NCBI RefSeq assembly: GCF_024346995.1
Contig: NZ_AP024888.1
Span: 310,001-374,000 of the forward strand
Direction of reading: 5' to 3'
DNA: 64,000 bases
Source of the DNA: Vibrio palustris
GTDB lineage: Bacteria; Pseudomonadota; Gammaproteobacteria; Enterobacterales; Vibrionaceae
Shown here: positions 55,023-60,997 of the stretch, one piece after another
How positions within the stretch are numbered: the stretch's first letter is position 1
Layout: every line of letters starts with the position of its first letter
Program-made: the position numbers and the translations under genes
Notes under the pieces: generated by a model
Told to the model about the DNA's origin: nothing
Databases searched by the model: none
What the model saw: the letters and a program-made list of their open reading frames with translations, nothing else

Positions 55023-55601
55023 TGTCTAAAAATAGGATGAGTTCTGGCGATAATTTATCTTAGTGTTATAAAAACATAGCAGAGTGAATCTGAGCTCAAG
55101 CCAAGATGTATCGCAACCCAAACATTGACTTTGCTCACGATTTGGTGTGCAATGCTAAATGCATCCTCCGTAAAATGAGAATTTATCAGTGCTTTTTGCT
55201 GATTAACTCTCTTTGAACGGTGATATACGCTTGTAATACCTTGTCTTGTATAAAGTATTACGTCCGCGTGAGAGCGATAAAATCATCTCCCTAATCGTAT
55301 TGTATGCCTAAATATTACCTTTCTTATCAACGACTCAGTTCGTCTATTGGCTAATGGTTTGGTACCGTTGTGCCTGTGTGATGATGAGCATTAGTTCGTT
55401 GCGAGAAACGTAACACCACAAAAGCGATCCGCTTGTTCGATTCGATTTGTCGATAAACACCGTTTATTTCGGTAATAAACAAAAAGTAGCCATCGGCAGC
55501 CTTAGAATTTTATTGATTTCAGGTTGTTGGCGGGTGACTTTGAAAAAAATCGAATTCAATAAGCGGTATCATCCGACATTTAGAGGAGTAACGTTACTTT
55601 T
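55023..55601. other. Long intergenic region before the DMT exporter
   Basis: 579 bp without a gene or a recognised RNA. Composition is ordinary, not strongly AT-rich, so a small RNA or a long leader is possible, but I see no terminator-like hairpin inside it. An AGGAG at about 55582 lies 15 nt before the ATG of the next gene, further than normal. Confidence 0.3.
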
Positions 55602-56504
55602 ATGAACAAGTCATTTGCTATTTTTATCCTTTTGGTTATTTCTGCGCTTTGGGGCGCTCAGTTTCCAGTCATTAAATATCTTATAAATCACGGCCTATCT
55701 GCGGAAGAGATTACGTTTTTCCGTATTTTTATCGGCTTTTTCGTCTTACTTGCTTGTATGCTGTGGAAAAAAGACCGCTTTTCTTTTGACATTAAATTCT
55801 GGGTATTAGCCGCCTTGCTGGGGGTGTCTGGTGATTTTCTAGCGCAGTATTTGATCGCCATTGGCCAACAAACGGTCACGGCGGGACTCTCTTCTATTTT
55901 GATTGCAAGCTCGCCATTTTTTACCTTCTTATTACCGTACCTTATACCAGGCCGAAAATTGAAGAAGCCGCAATTATTCCAGCTTGTCTCACTTGGATTC
56001 GGGTTGGCCGGTATAGTGGTGATGAGTTATCAAAGCCTGAAGCTTTCGGCGGATATTTTTGGCATTGCTTGCATCATTGGGGCCGCCTTCATGTTTGCAG
56101 TGGTCAATATTGTTGCAGAATATGCGCGTGATTATTCAGGGCTCTCAGTGAGTACTGCTGCATTGTTAATAATGCTCGTTCTTTTGTTCCCTTTCAATTA
56201 TCAGCATCTATCGTCACTCAGTGTAAGCGCTTTACCTGTGCTCTCGGGCATTGTGTTTTTGGCTGTGTTCTGTACGGCAATCGCATTTTTGCTAATGCTA
56301 TTATTAGCACAAGGCACAGATGCCGTGTACCTATCGTATAGCAATTTCTTAGTGCCAATTTTTGGTATTCTGTTTGCAGTTATTTTGTTAGGTGAGGAAG
56401 TGAGAATTGAAATGCTCATTTCTATTATGTTAATTTTAATTGGAATTACGTTATTGAATCTTCCTCGCAAAGAGGGAGCAAGCAAAGCCTGTGATGCCAA
56501 TTAA
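55602..56504 (+). CDS. DMT-superfamily (EamA) exporter
   Basis: 300 aa, ten membrane helices in two EamA repeats. ALWGAQFPVIKYLINHGLS at the start is a typical first helix, and the second repeat ends with LLGEEVRIEMLISIMLILIG. Different from the cysteine-type EamA at 17.9 kb. The family exports amino acids and other metabolites, no ligand is evident. Ends with a basic, Cys-containing tail (RKEGASKACDAN). Spacing of the ribosome site (15 nt) is unusually long, so a non-ATG start nearer AGGAG cannot be excluded. Confidence 0.83.
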   Translation: MNKSFAIFILLVISALWGAQFPVIKYLINHGLSAEEITFFRIFIGFFVLLACMLWKKDRFSFDIKFWVLAALLGVSGDFLAQYLIAIGQQTVTAGLSSILIASSPFFTFLLPYLIPGRKLKKPQLFQLVSLGFGLAGIVVMSYQSLKLSADIFGIACIIGAAFMFAVVNIVAEYARDYSGLSVSTAALLIMLVLLFPFNYQHLSSLSVSALPVLSGIVFLAVFCTAIAFLLMLLLAQGTDAVYLSYSNFLVPIFGILFAVILLGEEVRIEMLISIMLILIGITLLNLPRKEGASKACDAN

Positions 56505-56570
56505 CTGACGTTGCGGGTTTAAAAAACCGAGCTTTATGTATGGGAAATTGACATAGAGCCGGTATGACCC

Positions 56571-56657
56571 ACTGTGATACGACACAAATGGCTAAGAGGC
56601 AGTGTTGTATCACAGTAATGTAAGTTAAGACACTCGCGCTCTTTGCCTGAGCGCGAG
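56571..56657. repeat. Two adjacent stem-loops in a convergent intergenic region
   Basis: First: ACTGTGATACGACAC (56571-56585) with GTGTTGTATCACAGT (56602-56616), 14 of 15 Watson-Crick plus one wobble, 16-nt loop. Second: CTCGCGCTC (56633-56641) with GAGCGCGAG (56649-56657), perfect, 7-nt loop. Neither has a T-run. They lie between the ends of two convergent genes and may stop or protect both transcripts. Confidence 0.6.
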
Positions 56658-56741
56658 CGATTAAATAGGTATGCGCTGGTTGATATCTGGCTATATGGGG
56701 TTAGGTTTGATGTGATTTTTACTCATCACCAAGATATTGTA

Positions 56742-57449
56742 TCACCACGGTATTTCATCGCCGCTATAGCTATAGAATTTACCTGTCTCTGCTGGTGTGA
56801 TTTTCGTGAGCACATTGAGTAAGCATTGGGCGACATAATCTGGAGTGAACAGCTTGTCTGTCGGAACATTTTTTTGAAATGGTTTGGAGAGCTGTGTATC
56901 TGTCGTGCCCGGGTGAAACGCAATAATACAACACCTCGGTTGTTTTATTTTCCATTCTATACTGATGGTTTTAATCGCCATATTTAATGCGGCTTTAGAG
57001 CAGCGGTAACTTATCCACCCACCAATACGATTATCCTCGATGCTGCCAATTCGTGCAGAAAACGCAACAAAGTACGTTTGATGCTTCCCTTTGAGATGAT
57101 TGGCAAAGTGCTTACTGAGTAAAAGAGTCGGCAGAGCATTCGCGTTCAAGTTATTCTGAAAAAATACGGGATCAAATTCGTTGATGGATTTTTCTGGCCT
57201 TTTATCGGGTTGATGTAATGCACCTACCGTATTAATCAGCATGTTTAGATGAGGTACATGTTGTGCCAAGGCCATCACATCTTGCTCTGCTGAAACATCA
57301 GTTTTAAACCAGACGATATGCTCGTTTTGCACCGCTGGCGGTGTTGAATGATACGTAGCATAAATGGTTACATCATCATAAGCGCTTAGGCAGTGTTCTA
57401 TGAGTGCCTGCCCAATCCCTCCTGAACCACCAATAATTAAAATTTTCAT
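56742..57449 (-). CDS. Short-chain dehydrogenase/reductase
   Basis: 235 aa from ATG 57449, preceded by AAAGGG; an ATG 8 codons up has no site. Rossmann motif GGSGGIGQA at about 7-15, the NTVGALH segment (NNAG equivalent), Ser in SARIGS and the catalytic Tyr-x3-Lys in SYRCSKAALN. Resembles the CsgA-like/carbonyl reductase SDRs. NADP(H) or NAD(H) dependent, substrate unknown. The gene stands alone and faces the DMT exporter. Confidence 0.85.
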   Translation of the reverse strand: MKILIIGGSGGIGQALIEHCLSAYDDVTIYATYHSTPPAVQNEHIVWFKTDVSAEQDVMALAQHVPHLNMLINTVGALHQPDKRPEKSINEFDPVFFQNNLNANALPTLLLSKHFANHLKGKHQTYFVAFSARIGSIEDNRIGGWISYRCSKAALNMAIKTISIEWKIKQPRCCIIAFHPGTTDTQLSKPFQKNVPTDKLFTPDYVAQCLLNVLTKITPAETGKFYSYSGDEIPW

Positions 57450-57627
57450 AAGCTTATAACCCTTTTTTGTCATGAATACAGAATAGAATAGTAATAGAAA
57501 GGTTGCGAGATAAAAGGTTTGCTATGCTAAGGATTGGTGGCAAGATGAGCTATATATGTGAATATTATTAAGTCATATTGTTGGTCTGGTGTTTTTAGGT
57601 TGTGTGATTAAGTTGAGGTAGCATCCC

Positions 57628-58476
57628 ATGAGGTTATTATTAGCGGCAATGAGTGGCTTTTTCCTATCGGCTTGTACAACGATTGGTCTGCAAGTGGCTA
57701 ATATTCCGTCCAAATTTAGTGCCAATGATATTGTCACAAACATTGTGTTTGATCAGCAGACTTCTCAAAAGCTGGATATTTATATTCCACCGCATGAAAA
57801 AGGTGCCAAGTTACCCGTCATCGTGTTTTTTTATGGAGGGCGTTGGGAATCAGGTTCAAAAGATATGTATGCCTTTATGGGGAATAATTTGGCGAATAAA
57901 GGCTTTATTACGGTTATTGCCGATTATCGTAAGTATCCGCAGGTAACATTCCCGACGTTTGTAAAAGATGGTGCAAAAGCATTGGCGTGGGTTGATGATC
58001 ACATTCAAGAGTACAGTGGTAATCGCGATCGAATCTTCGTTGCCGGGCACTCTGCTGGGGCGCACATTGGAGCACTATTAACGGCCGATGAGCGTTATCT
58101 CCAAGAAGTGGGCAAGGATCCACGTATGATTAAAGGGTTTGCAGGATTGGCTGGCCCGTATGACTTTGTGCCTCAAGCAGAAGATTTGAAAGAGATTTTC
58201 GCGCCGCCTGAGGAGTATCCGCAGATGCAAGTCACGACTTTTATTGATGGTAGTGAACCACCGATGCTCTTGTTATGGGGGGCGGATGACAAAGAAGTCG
58301 GCCGAGTTAACCTTGATGCTCTAACGAAACAATGCGAGCAAAAAGGGGTTAAAGTGACGCAGAAAATCTACCCTGGAGTGGGTCACGTGGATATTTTAGC
58401 GAGTCAAATTTGGTTTTATCCAGGCAGTGTCACCACCCTTAGAGATATGGCTCAGTTTTTTAGACATATTCAATAG
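57628..58476 (+). CDS. Lipoprotein alpha/beta hydrolase (esterase, BD-FAE-like)
   Basis: 282 aa. Signal peptide with lipobox LSAC (Cys16), followed by Thr-Thr, suggesting an outer-membrane lipoprotein. Oxyanion-hole segment FFYGGRWESG (usual HGGxW with Tyr for His), nucleophile GHSAGAH (Ser about 142), acid Asp in WGADDKEVG and His in GVGHVDIL. Fits carboxylesterase/lipase family 4-type or feruloyl-esterase-like enzymes. Single gene. A perfect hairpin follows. Confidence 0.85.
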   Translation: MRLLLAAMSGFFLSACTTIGLQVANIPSKFSANDIVTNIVFDQQTSQKLDIYIPPHEKGAKLPVIVFFYGGRWESGSKDMYAFMGNNLANKGFITVIADYRKYPQVTFPTFVKDGAKALAWVDDHIQEYSGNRDRIFVAGHSAGAHIGALLTADERYLQEVGKDPRMIKGFAGLAGPYDFVPQAEDLKEIFAPPEEYPQMQVTTFIDGSEPPMLLLWGADDKEVGRVNLDALTKQCEQKGVKVTQKIYPGVGHVDILASQIWFYPGSVTTLRDMAQFFRHIQ

Positions 58477-58499
58477 TACTCTCGTAGTGAACTTAGCCA

Positions 58500-58522
58500 T
58501 AACAAGTAGTTAGTACTTGTTA
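58500..58522 (+). promoter_or_regulatory. Hairpin after the esterase gene
   Basis: TAACAAGTA-GTTAG-TACTTGTTA, perfect 9-bp stem 24 bp past the stop codon; no T-run. Weak terminator or stabiliser. Confidence 0.45.
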
Positions 58523-58575
58523 AGTGGTAAATAGATATCGTAACAATGGCGCAATTAGTCACACCTCCTGTGTGG

Positions 58576-58683
58576 CTATTGCCAAAGCGCCAGTAAAAAA
58601 ATAGCGATCGCTATTGCGAACGTAACTTTTAAATACAGTCCCAGTGGTGCACCGCCTTTAGGCGGTTTATTGCAGCATCCCAT
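58576..58683 (-). CDS. 35-residue Cys-Cys membrane mini-protein
   Basis: Reading from ATG 58683 gives MGCCNKPPKGGAPLGLYLKV, then a hydrophobic stretch TFAIAIAIFLLALWQ and a TAG at 58576. One membrane helix (about 16-34) behind an N-terminal head with Cys3-Cys4, Lys and Pro-Pro. The ribosome site (TGAGGATAAATA) is strong, which is the main evidence that it is translated. The decisive point is the promoter: a CueR/MerR-type promoter with TTGACC, 19-bp spacer and dyad lies 36 nt upstream of the start region on the same strand. So a metal- or redox-induced small membrane peptide is inferred; the CC pair may bind a soft metal. Homologues and function unknown to me. Confidence 0.75.
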   Translation of the reverse strand: MGCCNKPPKGGAPLGLYLKVTFAIAIAIFLLALWQ

Positions 58684-58725
58684 TATTTATCCTCATGACG
58701 TTTTATATCTGCTCTCTTTGTGTTT

Positions 58726-58756
58726 AGCTTAAACCTTACCCCAAGTGTAAGGTCAA
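58726..58756 (-). promoter_or_regulatory. MerR-family (CueR-type) promoter/operator
   Basis: On the minus strand: -35 TTGACC (58756-58751), a 19-bp spacer, -10 TAAGCT (58731-58726). Inside the spacer region lies a perfect dyad ACCTTAC-N7-GTAAGGT (58753-58733). A long 19-bp spacer with a dyad between the hexamers is the defining layout of MerR-family activated promoters, and the arms match CueR boxes (ACCTTCC-N7-GGAAGGT) except one position each. Transcription would start near 58719. No MerR-type gene is in the window. Confidence 0.8.
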
Positions 58757-58818
58757 TAGAGTCAATATACTTAGCATATTTTACATTTATTTTTCTCAGG
58801 AACAGGAGTAAGCAAGCG

Positions 58819-59247
58819 ATGACGATACCTTGGTATTCTCTTGGTGGTGGCATTTTATTAGGAATTTCTGCTGTATTATTACTGTTATTTAACGGCAAGG
58901 TTGCTGGCATTAGCGGGATCGTGACTCGCGCCATGTCGATAACGAAAGGGGATGGATTGTGGCGTTATCTCTTTTTGTTTGGTCTCATTGCTGGCGGTTG
59001 GCTTGGGACGCAAAGTGCTTGGGCTGAAATGCCTAAGGCCTTTACCGGCCATTCAGGTTGGTACTACGCCGTCGCTGGTCTGCTGGTGGGAGTGGGAACA
59101 CGGTTAGGTAATGGCTGTACCAGCGGGCATGGTATTTGTGGGATGGGACGTTTCTCATCACGCTCAATCGTCGCGACACTAATCTTTATGTTGATCGCTG
59201 CGGTAACCGTATTTTGCACGGTTCATCTATTAGGAGCGGGCCAATGA
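58819..59247 (+). CDS. YeeE/YedE-family transporter, N-terminal half protein
   Basis: 142 aa from ATG 58819 (AGGAG 10 nt ahead; the open frame extends back into the MerR-type promoter). Four hydrophobic helices. Family hallmark: [20 protein letters not shown] with the conserved Cys, then [11 protein letters not shown]. YeeE/YedE proteins move thiosulfate or related sulfur compounds; in many genomes the gene is split in two, as here. Its stop overlaps the next start (ATGA). Confidence 0.88.
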   Translation: MTIPWYSLGGGILLGISAVLLLLFNGKVAGISGIVTRAMSITKGDGLWRYLFLFGLIAGGWLGTQSAWAEMPKAFTGHSGWYYAVAGLLVGVGTRLGNGCTSGHGICGMGRFSSRSIVATLIFMLIAAVTVFCTVHLLGAGQ

Positions 59248-59675
59248 ATAAGATGGCATTTGCACTGGTAGCGTTGATATCAGGTTTATTGTTTGGTGTC
59301 GGTATGGCTATTTCTGGTATGGCAAACCCGCAAATCGTACTCGGTTTTTTAGATGTATTTGGTGACTGGGATCCGCGTTTAATTTTTGTGATGGGCGGGG
59401 CACTTGCGGTTTTCATCCCTGCTTATCGCTGGTTAATCCTGCCCAGAACCACTCCAATCAATAGTGACGAATTTTGTTTATCGACAAAGACGAACATTGA
59501 CCGACAACTTATTAGTGGCGCGGCGATATTCGGCGTTGGCTGGGGCTTAGCGGGTATTTGTCCTGGCCCTGCGATTGCAAGTTTAACGATGGGAAACCCA
59601 GATGTGTGGATATTTGTCATTTCCATGGTGATTGGTTTAACCTTGACGAATCGATTGCTCACCCGTAATCAATAA
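59244..59675 (+). CDS. YeeE/YedE-family transporter, C-terminal half protein
   Basis: 143 aa from ATG 59244, overlapping the previous stop by 4 bp. Helices at about 5-23, 45-65, 88-108, 118-138. The conserved pair is GMANPQIVLGFLDVFGDWDP early and GLAGICPGPAIASL with Cys later. Works with the preceding protein as one transporter with pseudo-twofold symmetry, the Cys residues relaying a sulfur species through the membrane (family knowledge). Confidence 0.88.
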   Translation: MNKMAFALVALISGLLFGVGMAISGMANPQIVLGFLDVFGDWDPRLIFVMGGALAVFIPAYRWLILPRTTPINSDEFCLSTKTNIDRQLISGAAIFGVGWGLAGICPGPAIASLTMGNPDVWIFVISMVIGLTLTNRLLTRNQ

Positions 59676-59702
59676 CGATAAACCAGATAGTAGGAGTGTA
59701 CT

Positions 59703-59891
59703 TTGCAGCAATTAACCGAAACAACCATCCATTGCCCATATTGTGGCGAGCCTATCGACGTATTATTGGATCCTGCCGATATTGATCAGCAATACATTGA
59801 AGACTGCCAAGTGTGTTGTAAACCGATTAACTTTTTTGTCTTTGAAGATATGGATGATGAATTATCGGTGACTGTCTCCAGTGATGACTAG
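59703..59891 (+). CDS. CPXCG-motif Cys-rich zinc-ribbon-like protein
   Basis: 62 aa from a TTG start at 59703, needed because no ATG is available and AGGAG lies 6 nt ahead. Metal site: CPYCGEP (about 12-18) paired with CQVCCKP (about 36-42), leaving an acidic C-terminal tail (EDMDDELSV). Matches the small family of CPXCG-containing proteins of unknown function found in many gammaproteobacteria. Lies 27 bp after the YeeE pair on the same strand and may be cotranscribed. Confidence 0.82.
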   Translation: MQQLTETTIHCPYCGEPIDVLLDPADIDQQYIEDCQVCCKPINFFVFEDMDDELSVTVSSDD

Positions 59892-60051
59892 CGATAACGC
59901 ACATAGATAAACGGTAATTCCTTGGGATACATGTGGTTTCTGCGTGCTATGTTAAACCCTCACATTATGGATAAATGAGCCAGACCTCTAGGATTTTATT
60001 AACAATGTTAATAGGTTAACGTGGAAATAGGTTGATAGGTGTTAGGCAGAA

Positions 60052-60267
60052 ATGGTCGGTGTTTATAATATTGAGACTCTGATAATTGAACTGGAAAAGT
60101 CGCTTCTTACTTACGAGGTAAGGCATTCTGAGGCTGAGCTAAGAAAAAGGATCGCGCCAAATTTTAGAGAAATTGGCGCAATAGATACTATAGGGCCTGT
60201 TAGTACTTTAAAGTTATTTTTCTCGGCTACTACTGTCGATTCGCTCACCCACGTTAGGAGATATTAA
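60052..60267 (+). CDS. Short hypothetical protein, possibly a remnant of a DUF4440/SnoaL-like protein
   Basis: 71 aa. The N-terminal half (ELEKSLLTYEVRHSEAELRK followed by RIAPNFREIGA) looks like the start of the DUF4440/NTF2-like family, whose members are about 120 aa. The second half does not follow that family and the gene stops early; the last residues THVRRY recall the family's T-x-RSS strand, so an internal deletion is possible. Stop and ribosome site of the next gene overlap (GGAGATATTAACG). Confidence 0.45.
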   Translation: MVGVYNIETLIIELEKSLLTYEVRHSEAELRKRIAPNFREIGAIDTIGPVSTLKLFFSATTVDSLTHVRRY

Positions 60268-60269
60268 CG

Positions 60270-60686
60270 ATGGTACGTAATGTGATTGGTATTGTGTTTT
60301 TGGTCCTGTCTGGCCTCTATATTGGTAACTTTTGTTTGTTCTCATTTATGTCTTATCCGGAAGATGAGCGTGTGAAGTGGATCATGCTCAGTACATTTGC
60401 CATTATAGTCTTGGTTTTTCATTCAATCGGTTTACTGCTTTATAAAGGCAAAAATTGGAAAGTATCAACTGGGATCGGGCTGCTTTGTGGCGCAGTTATT
60501 GGTGTTTTTGGCGTGGCGATAATCTTTGCTATACGACACTCTTCTCTCGTACAAATCTCCAGTGATGCCCAAATGCTCGATCGCTTTTTGAATGGTTATC
60601 AGTTTGGTTTATTGACAACCATTGTTCTATTGGGGGTAGGGAGTGGCTTGTTGTGGCAAGGCAGAAAAGTGCAAGGCGATGAATGA
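60270..60686 (+). CDS. Hypothetical four-helix membrane protein, 138 aa
   Basis: Not recognised. Hydrophobic helices at about 4-22, 37-58, 65-90 and 108-128, with positive loops between (KGKNWK). The ATG follows 3 bp after the preceding stop, with GGAGAT as ribosome site, so it is translationally coupled to the upstream short protein. No domain or catalytic motif. Confidence 0.65.
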   Translation: MVRNVIGIVFLVLSGLYIGNFCLFSFMSYPEDERVKWIMLSTFAIIVLVFHSIGLLLYKGKNWKVSTGIGLLCGAVIGVFGVAIIFAIRHSSLVQISSDAQMLDRFLNGYQFGLLTTIVLLGVGSGLLWQGRKVQGDE

Positions 60687-60997
60687 TCGTGTTTGCATTG
60701 TGATGCTGGATATTATTGGGATCTGACTAGCACTATGTTTGTAGGTGTATTGCTAGGGACTTTAACAAAACCCTATGTGTTTGTTATGGTGAAATAGGAT
60801 GATAGCGTAACAGTCAGCTTGATGTTTTTTTATAAACAAGTGTTGATATCCAGCTCTCTGTCACGATTTAAATGATGGTATTAACGCTAGAATGGCGTTG
60901 ATAAAAACTGGATTCATCTTCTTTTTAGTCACCAGTTATCTGCATAGGCGTCCTATGGTCTATGTTTAGGTTCAATAACATTGATAAGGAAGCGACC
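60687..60997. other. Intergenic region before acnA
   Basis: 311 bp, no gene. Contains the acnA promoter. I see no clear FNR, Fur, ArcA or CRP match. Confidence 0.3.
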
